Source of the DNA: Flexithrix dorotheae DSM 6795
Lineage (GTDB): Bacteria; Bacteroidota; Bacteroidia; Cytophagales; Flammeovirgaceae
Length of the DNA stretch: 64,000 nucleotides
Reading direction: 5' to 3'
Assembly (NCBI RefSeq): GCF_000379765.1
Contig: NZ_KB903442.1
Coordinates: 62,001-126,000 of the forward strand
Made by a program: the position numbers and the translations under genes. The notes beneath the pieces were generated by a model. It was not told the DNA's origin and did not search any database. It saw only the letters and a program-made list of their open reading frames with translations. Positions 19,996 through 29,198 of the stretch are shown here, one piece after another (within the stretch, counting starts at the first letter, position 1; every line of letters starts with the position of its first letter).

Positions 19996-21000
19996 TTAGT
20001 AAATTGTAACAACATCTCCATTAATTTCATATTTAAAATTCGCTGAATAACTAATTGATTCGAGTACAGTTTTGAGTGAGGCATTATCATAGCTGGCTGT
20101 AATTTTCTCCAGCATTTTTATATCTTTTCCCAAAACAATTTTTACCCCATACCAATTTTCGATATCTGAGAATAGTTCTTTTAGATTTGTATTATTAAAA
20201 ATCAAAATTCCATCTTTCCAGGCAATGGCATTTTTATTAAAACTCACCCTTTCTAAAAGCTCCTTCTCCAGGTCCAGTTCTGCAGCTTCGTTTTCAGCAA
20301 GTAAAAGTTTTTTACCCTTACTTTTCACTTCTACCAGGCCTTCGGCTACAGCAACTTGTACTTTGTTATTTTTCGGGTAGGCATTCACATTAAACGAGGT
20401 ACCTTTTACCGTTGTCTGCAAATCTCCAGATTCAATAATAAATGGTCTGGTAGAATCCTTCACCACATCAAAATAAGCTTCACCTTCCAGGTAAACTCTC
20501 CGCTCATCCGGTTTAAATTGATTGGGAACTTTAAGTTTACTATTCACATTCAACTTCACCATGGTACCGTCAGGCAGTTTTAAAGTAGAGCGAATTCCCT
20601 TTTTATTTTCTTTTAGTGTGAATAATTCCTGGTTAATTTGCTCCGGCTGTACTTTACTAAAGTCGAGGTGAAACAGGTAAGCTCCGGCCAGTAAAACCAA
20701 TACCGCGGCAATTCGATAAAAATAGAAAGCGACATTTCTGGTCAATAAATTCACCTTATTACCAGAGGTTTTGGAAGACTTGAAATTCTGTTTTTCAGTA
20801 ACTCTTTTCTTTAATTTATCCCAGGAGCTATCCTCCAGTTGCTGTAAATTAGAATTATCCTCTCTCCAATACTGCGTAAGAAAGGAATATTCTCTTCGAT
20901 TATCCTCCACTGATAACCATTTGTCCAATTTCTCTCTTTCCTCCGGGGAAATTGGTATGCCATTAAGGTCGGCAAAAATGATTTCGTCTATACTCTCCAT
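19996..21000 (-). CDS. FecR-family anti-sigma factor
   Basis: Inner-membrane anti-sigma/sensor protein, 334 residues. An N-terminal cytoplasmic helical part (EREKLDKWLSVEDN, DNSNLQQLEDSSWDKL) precedes one membrane helix at about 88-108 (FYRIAAVLVLLAGAYLF); the periplasmic FecR domain follows (LPDGTMVKLNVNSKL, YLEGEAYFDV, TTVKGTSFNVNAYP), then a DUF4974-type STN-like tail ending SANFKYEINGDVVTIY. In the family the periplasmic part contacts the STN domain of a SusC/FecA receptor, here the gene 129 bp downstream. The ECF sigma gene lies 52 bp upstream, so the three genes form one signalling unit. Confidence 0.93.
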   Translation of the reverse strand: MESIDEIIFADLNGIPISPEEREKLDKWLSVEDNRREYSFLTQYWREDNSNLQQLEDSSWDKLKKRVTEKQNFKSSKTSGNKVNLLTRNVAFYFYRIAAVLVLLAGAYLFHLDFSKVQPEQINQELFTLKENKKGIRSTLKLPDGTMVKLNVNSKLKVPNQFKPDERRVYLEGEAYFDVVKDSTRPFIIESGDLQTTVKGTSFNVNAYPKNNKVQVAVAEGLVEVKSKGKKLLLAENEAAELDLEKELLERVSFNKNAIAWKDGILIFNNTNLKELFSDIENWYGVKIVLGKDIKMLEKITASYDNASLKTVLESISYSANFKYEINGDVVTIY

Positions 21001-21052
21001 TTTTCATTAGTTTATAATAGGAAGAGTAAAAATTGAGAAAAGAGGGTACCCT

Positions 21053-21667
21053 CTATCCGAAAAAAAATGAAAAAAATATGAAAAGAGATTTGATGGATAT
21101 TATTTTAGAAGGTTCTTTTGCCTTATGCTGATCTTCATTAAAATGATCGGTAATACAAGCTCTAATACGTTCCATGGCCTTTACAAGCTGTTTTTTTACT
21201 GCACTTTTAGAGATGTCAAGTATTTCTGCCACCTCATGGTATTTCAAGCCATCTTCCTTCAAATGTTTAAAAATAATTTTACATTTAGGTGGAAGGTTTT
21301 CTACCACTTCATCCAATTTTTTCCGGAGTTCGTTATACCGTAATTCATTTTCCGGGTTAAAATTTTCGATGGCAAAATCTTTGGAAAACTCCTTTCCTTC
21401 AATGTGAAATAGCTCAACATTTTTTTCTATGTACCTGAGGCACTGATTTTTGGATGCCTTATAAAGATATGTTTTGATATCCTTTACTTCCTCAAAATCT
21501 GTTTTATAATTCCATAAATTGAAAAATACATCCGACACCACATCTTTGGCAATCTCCTCCGATTTCACATATTTTTTAGAGAAAAGAACAAGTGGTTTAA
21601 AAAACTCACGGAACAAATCTTCGAATTTTTTTATTCGTTCATTTTCATATTTGGAATTTACCTTCAT
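21053..21667 (-). CDS. ECF-type RNA polymerase sigma factor
   Basis: Sigma-70 family extracytoplasmic-function factor of 204 residues. Region 2 lies at about 15-85 (FEDLFREFFKPLVLFSKKYV, AKDVVSDVFFNLW, YKASKNQCLRYIE) and region 4 at about 115-170 (VENLPPKCKIIFKHLKEDG, YHEVAEILDISKSAVKKQL). The last 20 residues are hydrophobic and aromatic (LFIFFSFFFG), an unusual tail that could be a membrane anchor. The ORF is the first gene of the cassette with fecR and the SusC/SusD pair, and most likely activates that cassette when FecR is triggered. Confidence 0.93.
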   Translation of the reverse strand: MKVNSKYENERIKKFEDLFREFFKPLVLFSKKYVKSEEIAKDVVSDVFFNLWNYKTDFEEVKDIKTYLYKASKNQCLRYIEKNVELFHIEGKEFSKDFAIENFNPENELRYNELRKKLDEVVENLPPKCKIIFKHLKEDGLKYHEVAEILDISKSAVKKQLVKAMERIRACITDHFNEDQHKAKEPSKIISIKSLFIFFSFFFG

Positions 21668-21737
21668 AACATCAAGGGTAAAAGATCAGTGGAAAAAATC
21701 TAATCTTCAATTGTTAATTAAGTTGGGGTGTATAATC

Positions 21738-21745
21738 CAAATGTA
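21738..21745 (-). promoter_or_regulatory. Possible -7 element upstream of the ECF sigma gene
   Basis: TACATTTG on the minus strand matches the Bacteroidetes -7 consensus TAnnTTTG. It lies about 70 bp upstream of the sigma gene start. A clear -33 TTTG at the usual spacing is not seen, so this is weak. Confidence 0.3.
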
Positions 21746-21866
21746 CAAAAAAAAATTAAAATACCATGTTATATGGTTAGACCTGCTTATAAACCAATCC
21801 AAATTTTTTTTCTTCTGAGCTGGATAGCAGGAGGAACCTATCAGGATTTTGATTTTTCCAGATTAA

Positions 21867-21884
21867 ATACAATTTGAATTGTAT
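21867..21884 (-). terminator. Short palindrome after the beta-helix gene
   Basis: ATACAATT and AATTGTAT flank TG, 18 bp past the stop of the beta-helix lipoprotein gene. AT-only pairing and no T-run make it a weak end-of-transcript candidate. Confidence 0.3.
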
Positions 21885-21902
21885 GCGATTTTATTATAAG
21901 GT

Positions 21903-23825
21903 TCAATGCTTTTCAAAAAAACCAATGTCAGGTGCATTTCCCAAATATTTAATTCCTACATCCTCACCCGCATCAATTAGAGGGCTTTTCCTTGAAACTG
22001 GTTGGTAGTAGGTATCCCATTTTTCACCAATTAGTCGAAGCAGTGGATCACCAGAATAATTATTAAGGGTATCTATTTCTCCGGAAAAATACCAATTTAA
22101 ATCTTCAATTTGGTATTTGTAATTGTGGTGGAAATAGATACTCCCCGTACTGGCTGAAACTTCTGCTGTTTCTGAAAGAATAAACAAATTATTTTTTATA
22201 AAGATATCCTTGATTCTCTCCCCTTGTATGTTTACGCCAATATGGTGATTATAAAATACATTATTGTAGATTTTGATATCATTGAAATCCCATTTTTGAC
22301 TATTATCAATATAAATGGCCGGACCACCTGCCCAATTTTGCTTTTGTGTATTATTTCGGATAATGTTATTTCTAATGAGGATATCTTCTCTTCCCATATT
22401 CCAGACTGCAATTCCAAAACCCTTGTCTTCAATAAAACAATTACTTATTTCCACATGGGGCGTTCCCACTTCTATACCTTCTTTTCCACTTTCCCCATCC
22501 AAGTCAATTATTTTTACCTCGTGTAATTTAAAATTTAATTGTTCCTCTTTTTCAGCGAAAATTTCTGCATGATTTACCAGAGAAAGCCAGGTATTAGCCT
22601 CAATATTATACAATTCATTTCCAGGGCCGAGGTTCCAAAGTTCAATTCCAATATCCTCCCCCCATAACTGGTCGGATTCACTAAGTTCGGTAGAGATATT
22701 GTGAAAGATACAGTTTTTAAAATAACCATCATAAATAAACTTCAGTCCATACCCCTCATTGTCTTTAATATCAATATTGTAAATTTCTGCGCCATCAAGT
22801 TGGGCAATGTTCAAATTACCTACCGACTCATTTTCAAGGTCTTTCCCGGCATTTTCAAAAACACAGTCATGGATTTTTATACCTTTCAGGTAATATTCCG
22901 GTTCTTTAAACCAGTGTTTATCTCCTGCTGCAACCACCGCTCCACGCATGGCAATATCCTTAAAGCTTACATGGTGCAGGGTAACATTATGCCTGTTTTC
23001 CACCCATAATCCGGCTTTGAGCTGTTTTTGATCGCCATCAATAGTAAAGTTGGCCAGCACCTGATTTCCTTCCCTTGGAGGTAAAACATCACTATTTTTC
23101 TTTCTGAAGAATTCGCGGTTGGGGGAAACCAGTTGAATTAATGCGCCATCATACCAAAGTTTAAAGTCTGGATGATTGACATCAATATCCGGGTTCATGC
23201 TCACTCCGGAAGATTTTAAAATGACCAAATCCTGCCCCTCACCAATTACGCTTACTCCTTCCGGAATTTCAGCTGGTTCGGTTTCAATGTATTCACCGGC
23301 TTTTAAAAAAATGGTATCTCCCTCATTTTGGGGAATCATTTTGGCCGCATACCCCAATGTTTTAAAAGGTTGATTCATAGTACCTCCATCAGGGTTATCA
23401 ATACCCTGAGGAGATACAAAATATTTTGAAATTTGTGGCGAAGGAGATGGAGGAGCTATTTCAGTCCGAAATGAAAATACAGGACTGAGTTCCATCTTTT
23501 CTTCGTTTTCATTTTTTGCTATTGCTCTTACTTGCCAATAATAATTTGTACCATTTTCAAGCAAGGCCTGAGTTTCGTATGTTATACCAGTTATTTCCTG
23601 AATATCAATAATTGGCTCAATCAGATTTTCATGTTTGGAGACTACTAAATCATAGTACGTAGCATTTTCGGCTGGAGCCCATTTAAAGATCGGTTGGTAT
23701 TCAATATCGACACTATTAAGTGCCGGGTAAACCAGGACAAAACTTCCTATTTTTGGCAAAACTCTATCCTCTTGATCGCAACTGGTGCTTACCATTATAA
23801 ATAGTAAAAAAATGAAAACTCTCAT
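21903..23825 (-). CDS. Surface lipoprotein with FN3-like and right-handed beta-helix domains
   Basis: Predicted lipoprotein of 640 residues: Cys16 in STSC after a short signal; FN3-like domain (about 30-128, containing WAPAENATYYDLVV and YYWQVRAIA); a DUF1565-like opening of the helix (about 135-195, KYFVSPQGIDNPDGGT, GDTIFLKAGEYIETEP); then repeated beta-helix rungs to about 600 (VTLHHVSFKDI, GIKIHDCVFENAG, ILIRNNIIRNNT, IKIYNNVFYNH, IFIKNNLFIL). The final part (KSPLIDAGEDVG, NAPDIGFFE) is typical of secreted beta-helix proteins. Such folds include polysaccharide lyases and hydrolases, but I see no signature that fixes a family or the catalytic residues. It follows susD by 79 bp at the end of the second sigma-FecR-SusC-SusD cassette, where a depolymerising enzyme or a surface glycan-binding protein is expected. 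Confidence 0.85.
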   Translation of the reverse strand: MRVFIFLLFIMVSTSCDQEDRVLPKIGSFVLVYPALNSVDIEYQPIFKWAPAENATYYDLVVSKHENLIEPIIDIQEITGITYETQALLENGTNYYWQVRAIAKNENEEKMELSPVFSFRTEIAPPSPSPQISKYFVSPQGIDNPDGGTMNQPFKTLGYAAKMIPQNEGDTIFLKAGEYIETEPAEIPEGVSVIGEGQDLVILKSSGVSMNPDIDVNHPDFKLWYDGALIQLVSPNREFFRKKNSDVLPPREGNQVLANFTIDGDQKQLKAGLWVENRHNVTLHHVSFKDIAMRGAVVAAGDKHWFKEPEYYLKGIKIHDCVFENAGKDLENESVGNLNIAQLDGAEIYNIDIKDNEGYGLKFIYDGYFKNCIFHNISTELSESDQLWGEDIGIELWNLGPGNELYNIEANTWLSLVNHAEIFAEKEEQLNFKLHEVKIIDLDGESGKEGIEVGTPHVEISNCFIEDKGFGIAVWNMGREDILIRNNIIRNNTQKQNWAGGPAIYIDNSQKWDFNDIKIYNNVFYNHHIGVNIQGERIKDIFIKNNLFILSETAEVSASTGSIYFHHNYKYQIEDLNWYFSGEIDTLNNYSGDPLLRLIGEKWDTYYQPVSRKSPLIDAGEDVGIKYLGNAPDIGFFEKH

Positions 23826-23904
23826 GTAAATCAGTTGGTTGGTCGGAATGGGTAAGGAAAATTGACAGGGAGAAAAGGTTTCCTCCCTATCCGTATTTCA
23901 ATCA

Positions 23905-25461
23905 TCAGTTTAGATTTTCATTGTAGATTTTTTCATCTACCGGAATAGCCCAGATGAAGGCATCACTGGTATATGGCTCACTTCCTGCCCCTCTGTCCCC
24001 ATTGGGAATATCCATTTTTAGTGCTCTCAGATATTCCACCCGATCAGCCTCATTGAACATTTCAATTAACCTTTCATTATGAATCATTTCTGCGGTTAGG
24101 TTTCCAGCAGAAATTTCCTCATATGGTCCGGCAACAGATTCATCCCAAGCCCTTTTTCTTACCATATTAAAATCCTGTGCAGCTCCGGCTAAATCTCCTT
24201 TATTAAATCGGAGAATAGAACGGGTAAGGTAAATTTCAGCCAGCCTGATTAATGGCACATTGGTATTAAATAGGCCTGGTCCTCTGTAAAATTTAAACGG
24301 CCAGATCGTTGTCTCATTCTGAATTTCTCCTCTAGAGTCAAACTGTTGTCCGGGTTTGGCCAAACTTTTTGGATACCTTACCGCCATCAACTGGGTAAAT
24401 CTTTTATCTCTCCAAGCCGTCTGATTGATAGTTGTGTCATTTTTAGGATTATCCATCCAGTTCAATGCTCTTATAGCAGTAATCGACATTCTGGTTTCAC
24501 TCCAGTTACACATTGTGTTATTTTCATAAGTATGGTTCAGCACACTTAGGTGATGTGGTGTAGAAAGCGTATTATCATAAAAAGGAAGGTAAAAAATCAC
24601 TTCTCTTCCCCTATCCAAACCACTTTTATTAAAAGCTTCAATCGGATCTTCGGATAAATCATAAACACCCTTATTTTCATCGATTATGATATTGGCTGCC
24701 TGAAGAGCTTCTGTGTATTCTCCTCTTAAAAATTGGGTTTTCATTATCATTGAGATAGCCGCAAATTTATTGGCTCTTACTATATAACTTGGGTGGTGCA
24801 ATCCATCAATATACTGTTCAGGAAGTAATTCTGCGGCTTTTTTAAAATCTTCAAGAATAAAAGTGAATATTTCCTCAGTGGTACCAATTTTTGGATTACG
24901 TGCTTCTTCCAGAGAACTTGGATATTCCGTCCGCAATGGGATATCAGGATTATTATTCCCTCCTCCTGGCTGATAGGCATGACCAAAAGTGGTTTGCAGA
25001 TAATAATAAGCCATACCTCGCATAAAATAAATTTCACCTAAAATCCTGTTAAAATCATTTGCAATATCTTCAGGACTAGCATCTGGGTAGGGATTTCCAT
25101 CATGATCCTCTACAAAAGAAAGGGCATCATTAGCTGCGCCAATTGTACGATAAAGCAAATTGAAATTCCTTTTCGACCATTGATTATGTTCTGAAGTATT
25201 TCTCCAATATCCCCAACTAGCATCCTTCACCCAAGCCACATCATCTCCGGCACTGGTTTTAAAAAGGGAATAATTCACATAAGGAATATTCCAATTATCT
25301 CCTCCATAAACGCTGGCATATAAGGCAATAGGTACCCTTTCGAATTCTTCAACGGTTGTCCATTGATTTTGGGGAGGTCGTTCAAGGTCAAAATAGTCCT
25401 GACAACCAAAAAGAGATAGTATTATTAATAGCAATAACGAATTAAAATTCTTCATTTCCAT
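23905..25461 (-). CDS. SusD/RagB-family outer-membrane lipoprotein (second pair)
   Basis: Glycan-binding partner of the SusC encoded 58 bp upstream. The product is 518 residues, with a lipoprotein signal ending LFGC (Cys20). Family features are AANDALSFVED, ILGEIYFMRGMAYYYLQ, IPLRTEYPSSLEEARNPK, PLIRLAEIYLTRSILRFNKG and FNMVRKRAWDE, followed by MIHNERLIEMFNEADRVEYLRAL. The first Met and the third-codon Met are both possible starts. Sequence is well diverged from the first SusD, so the two pairs likely bind different glycans or fragments. It is followed after 79 bp by the beta-helix lipoprotein. Confidence 0.93.
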   Translation of the reverse strand: MEMKNFNSLLLLIILSLFGCQDYFDLERPPQNQWTTVEEFERVPIALYASVYGGDNWNIPYVNYSLFKTSAGDDVAWVKDASWGYWRNTSEHNQWSKRNFNLLYRTIGAANDALSFVEDHDGNPYPDASPEDIANDFNRILGEIYFMRGMAYYYLQTTFGHAYQPGGGNNNPDIPLRTEYPSSLEEARNPKIGTTEEIFTFILEDFKKAAELLPEQYIDGLHHPSYIVRANKFAAISMIMKTQFLRGEYTEALQAANIIIDENKGVYDLSEDPIEAFNKSGLDRGREVIFYLPFYDNTLSTPHHLSVLNHTYENNTMCNWSETRMSITAIRALNWMDNPKNDTTINQTAWRDKRFTQLMAVRYPKSLAKPGQQFDSRGEIQNETTIWPFKFYRGPGLFNTNVPLIRLAEIYLTRSILRFNKGDLAGAAQDFNMVRKRAWDESVAGPYEEISAGNLTAEMIHNERLIEMFNEADRVEYLRALKMDIPNGDRGAGSEPYTSDAFIWAIPVDEKIYNENLN

Positions 25462-25519
25462 TTATTTTTAAAATTGTTCTTACCTGCTTTTAAAAGCCCG
25501 TTTTAAAGAATTTATAAGT

Positions 25520-28500
25520 TTAAAATTTCGCTTCAACTCCAAAGATTAGGGATTGAACCTGTGGAATAGTAGACGCATATTTCACAAAACTCATCCCTTC
25601 GGGGTCAAAACCTGGATAGTCTGTAAGAGTCCATAAGTTGGTCCCTTGGAAGTAAAGTCTTAAAGCTTGTATATGGATGGCCTTTAGTTTATCAGGTGAA
25701 AAACTATAGCCTAATTGTACATTTCTCAATCTCACAAAATCGCCTTTAAAAAGTTCTCTATTGTGGTAAACATCAGCATTATCAAACCCAGCCACTGCTA
25801 CTCCATCAATAATGTAGGTTCCTCTCGCTCTAAGCTGCGGATATTTGGCTATTTGCCCTCTTTTACTCCACGATTCAGTTAAAACTTCTTTCAGCATCAT
25901 CCTGGTTTCGTTAGGTAAAGTAGCGATTTGCCTGTCATAATCCATGATATAATTACCTCCCGAAAAAGAAAACATAAAACTAAAGTCAAACCCTCTGTAT
26001 TTGAGTGTATTACTCAATCCACCATAATAAGTAGGGTCTGCAGATTTTCCCTCCTGATAAAAACGGTTTTCATCAATATTGGTAGTAGTGGCATAAGTTT
26101 TCATATCTTCCCCTTCACTGGACTTTAATCTTCTGGTTTCTCCGGTCTGTTCATAGTGATCCTTGTCAACCATATAAATCATAGGCACCCCTGTAACCCT
26201 GTCTACCCCGGCATAATCTGCAATGTACCAGACTTTTCTTTTATAGCCACTTCGGGAAACCGTAGGGGTATTACTATGAATTAATCCTTTACCCGACTCA
26301 TCTAATTCTGGGGTCAGGCTTTTGATCATGTTTTTATTGAAGGAAATGTTAAAATCAGTGACCCATTCAAAATTTCCGGTGGATACATTAACAGAGTGTA
26401 AATCCAATTCAAAACCCGAGTTTATTAAATCACCAACATTGCTATAGATGGAGTTTTTATCGTAATCGTAAGTTCCATTTCCAAAATACAAATTGTCAGA
26501 AGACACGCCTGCGGACCAGGGAACCGGGACCGGCAATAACATGCCATCGACATACCGGCTGTAATAGGCTAAAGAACCATTTATTCTATTGTTAGCAAAA
26601 CCATAATCAATACCTACATCGGTACTTCGAGTGGTTTCCCAGGTTAGTCCTTCAACTGGAAGATTAATAGGTAATGTTCCATTTACACCCTGAATAGACT
26701 GACTGCCATAAGGAACATTTCCATAATAGTTAATTTCATTCAAACCAGACCGAACATTTTGGTTACCCGTTTCTCCATAGCTTCCTCTCAACTTTAGCGA
26801 GATACCATCCCCCATAAAATCCATAAAGGGTTCATCCGTAATATACCATCCTGCTGAAAAAGCTACAAAATTACCCCATCGGTGGTTTTCAGTAAAGGCA
26901 GAAGTACCATCTCTTCTGGCACTTATTCCGATTAAATATTTTTCTTTGAATTTGTAATTCACTCTTCCAAAAAATCCAAGTAAATACCTTTCATTATTCA
27001 ATCCACCATACATATCAGTAAGGATGTTTGGATTTCCCAATTCCTGATAAATACCAGTTAGTCCCTGACCCTCCAAAATTCTGCTGTATTGACTGATTCT
27101 TTGGGCTTCAAAACCAGCAACCACATTTATATCATTATCCCCGAAGGATTTTTTATAGGTAGGATAAATATTAAAATTGGAACTGCCATAAGTAACAGCT
27201 TCCTCTCGAGCTCTGGCGGTGGGTTTTTGTGAACCATCCAACCAGATATCTTTGCTCGTCCAGGCCACCATATTACTTTGAAGGAAATCTGTGGAAAATT
27301 CAGATCTAAAGGATAATCCTTCCAAAAATGGAGCAGTATAATCAATGGAAAGTCCTCCTAAACCCCTGTATTGCTTCACATTGTTTAATGTATTTTTTGG
27401 ATCATTGGTAGCGGTGGGGTTTCCACCTGTATAAGCATTGTAATACCTGTTTGGATTATCAGGTTCTCTTATTGGAAACCATGGCAGTGCAAAGGTCACA
27501 ATACTTGTTGTTCCACTATTCCGTTTTTCATTATCGGTGTAGGCAAAATTTAATTTTAAACCAAATCGCAAATTTTTGCTAGGCTGAAAATCCAAATTTG
27601 ACCTGACTGATGCTCTTTGGAAATCATTATGCTTTTGCACTCCATTATCCTTTCTATAATTTCCTGAAATATAAAATGACCCTTTCTCAAATCCCTTGGA
27701 ACTGGACAGGTTATATTCTGAAAATGACCCTGTACGGAATAATTCATCAAACCAGTCGGTGTTGATTTGTTCGGCTTGTTCTCGGGTTAAAAAAGTTTGG
27801 GCCTGAGGAGAATAAATGTAATGATCATTCATAGTAAAATCCCTACTGAAAGAATTCTGATACGTTTGATCCATGATTTCAAACCAATCGGAAGAATTGG
27901 CATATCCAACATCTTCAGGCGTTTTGGTCAATTGGGAAACTCCGGTGGTATAACTTAAAGAGGTTTGGCCTTTTCCTTCTTTTCCTCCCTTGGTAGTCAC
28001 TATGATAACACCATTCGATCCCCTAGACCCATAAATGGAAGTAGCCGCAGCATCTTTTAATACCTGAATACTTTCTATATCACTAGGGTTAATTAAAGAC
28101 ATTGGACTTTGGTTGGAAGAACCCAAACCATAGGGATTACTAAACACAGGCATACCGTCTATCACCCACAAGGGATCGGTACTGGAATTAATAGAGTTAG
28201 TACCCCGAATTTTTATGATACTTGGAGCCCCGGGACTTCCTCCCTGAGTTTGCACAGAAACTCCTGCTGCCATTCCCTGGAGGCTGGATTCGAAATTAGG
28301 AGCAGATTTAAAATTCAGGTTTTTTCCCTCCACAGATGATACCGAACCAATGATATCTCCTTTCTTTTGTGTACCATACCCTACCACTACTATTTCCTCC
28401 AATTGTCTCAGATTCTCCTCCAATACTATTTCAAATTCAGTCTGGTTAGCTATATCTACTTCCTGTGTATTATAACCGATATAAGAAAACACTAATATTT

Positions 28501-29065
28501 CCCCGTCTTCAGGAAGAGACAATGTAAATTTACCATCAAAATCTGTAGAGGTTCCCACAAATGTACCTTTTACCAAGACAGTTACACCAGGTAAAGGAAC
28601 TCCATCCTCACCTATTACTTTACCCTTTATAATGTTCTCCTGTTTTATAATATTTTTAGGATTTACATTGTTTTCAGACCTGAATTTTTTGTCAGAAGTT
28701 GTCTTTTTTCGGGAGAGAATTATTTTATCATATTGTTCTTCAAACTTAATCCCTCTGTTCTCTAATAATTCACTTAAAAGAACTGATAACTGCTCATTTT
28801 TATAAGTTACACTAATTTTTTCCTGAGATGAAAAGATACTTGTAACATATACAAAATCTACTTCTGACACTATGGAAATGGCTTTTATGGCATCTTCCAG
28901 TGACTTATTTTTGATTTGAATACTGATTTTTTTCTCCAATACAGATTGCCCTTTAGAATCAACTGCATTTGCCAGATTGATAAAAAGACAGATAATCAGA
29001 AAAAGGTGAATAGCTTTAAACATAATATATTTTAGGCATAGGCCTAGCGTAAAGTTTTTTTTCAT
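25520..29065 (-). CDS. SusC-like TonB-dependent transporter with STN domain (second pair)
   Basis: 1181-residue outer-membrane transporter. Layout: signal region (about 1-38, including LFLIICLFINLANA), STN domain (about 45-115, KSLEDAIKAISIVSEVDFVY), regulatory beta-sandwich (about 145-215, GEDGVPLPGVTVLVKGT), TonB box EEIVVVGYGTQKKGD from about 222, plug (SLINPSDIESIQVLKDAAA, GSNGVIIVTTKGG), barrel ending VQSLIFGVEAKF. Like the first SusC it carries the STN domain required for signalling to a FecR protein, encoded 133 bp upstream. SusD follows after 58 bp containing only the palindrome GCTTTTAAAAGC (25486-25497). Confidence 0.95.
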   Translation of the reverse strand: MKKNFTLGLCLKYIMFKAIHLFLIICLFINLANAVDSKGQSVLEKKISIQIKNKSLEDAIKAISIVSEVDFVYVTSIFSSQEKISVTYKNEQLSVLLSELLENRGIKFEEQYDKIILSRKKTTSDKKFRSENNVNPKNIIKQENIIKGKVIGEDGVPLPGVTVLVKGTFVGTSTDFDGKFTLSLPEDGEILVFSYIGYNTQEVDIANQTEFEIVLEENLRQLEEIVVVGYGTQKKGDIIGSVSSVEGKNLNFKSAPNFESSLQGMAAGVSVQTQGGSPGAPSIIKIRGTNSINSSTDPLWVIDGMPVFSNPYGLGSSNQSPMSLINPSDIESIQVLKDAAATSIYGSRGSNGVIIVTTKGGKEGKGQTSLSYTTGVSQLTKTPEDVGYANSSDWFEIMDQTYQNSFSRDFTMNDHYIYSPQAQTFLTREQAEQINTDWFDELFRTGSFSEYNLSSSKGFEKGSFYISGNYRKDNGVQKHNDFQRASVRSNLDFQPSKNLRFGLKLNFAYTDNEKRNSGTTSIVTFALPWFPIREPDNPNRYYNAYTGGNPTATNDPKNTLNNVKQYRGLGGLSIDYTAPFLEGLSFRSEFSTDFLQSNMVAWTSKDIWLDGSQKPTARAREEAVTYGSSNFNIYPTYKKSFGDNDINVVAGFEAQRISQYSRILEGQGLTGIYQELGNPNILTDMYGGLNNERYLLGFFGRVNYKFKEKYLIGISARRDGTSAFTENHRWGNFVAFSAGWYITDEPFMDFMGDGISLKLRGSYGETGNQNVRSGLNEINYYGNVPYGSQSIQGVNGTLPINLPVEGLTWETTRSTDVGIDYGFANNRINGSLAYYSRYVDGMLLPVPVPWSAGVSSDNLYFGNGTYDYDKNSIYSNVGDLINSGFELDLHSVNVSTGNFEWVTDFNISFNKNMIKSLTPELDESGKGLIHSNTPTVSRSGYKRKVWYIADYAGVDRVTGVPMIYMVDKDHYEQTGETRRLKSSEGEDMKTYATTTNIDENRFYQEGKSADPTYYGGLSNTLKYRGFDFSFMFSFSGGNYIMDYDRQIATLPNETRMMLKEVLTESWSKRGQIAKYPQLRARGTYIIDGVAVAGFDNADVYHNRELFKGDFVRLRNVQLGYSFSPDKLKAIHIQALRLYFQGTNLWTLTDYPGFDPEGMSFVKYASTIPQVQSLIFGVEAKF

Positions 29066-29142
29066 AACTTTAGATTAATTGTCGTTTAACTATAAAAATG
29101 ACTGTCCCATAGGCTTCTCCAAAAGCTGAGGGATGTTTTAGG

Positions 29143-29179
29143 AAAACTGTCGGTTAGTCCAATAAATACCGGCAGTTTT
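29143..29179. terminator. Hairpin between fecR and the second susC-like gene
   Basis: AAAACTGTCGGT and ACCGGCAGTTTT pair over 12 positions (one T/G position) with a 13-nt loop, starting about 20 bp past the fecR stop. The T-run is on the plus-strand side, and the minus strand reads only TTTTCC after it. It could attenuate read-through from fecR into susC. Confidence 0.5.
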
Positions 29180-29198
29180 TTTATTTGGTCCAGTTAGT

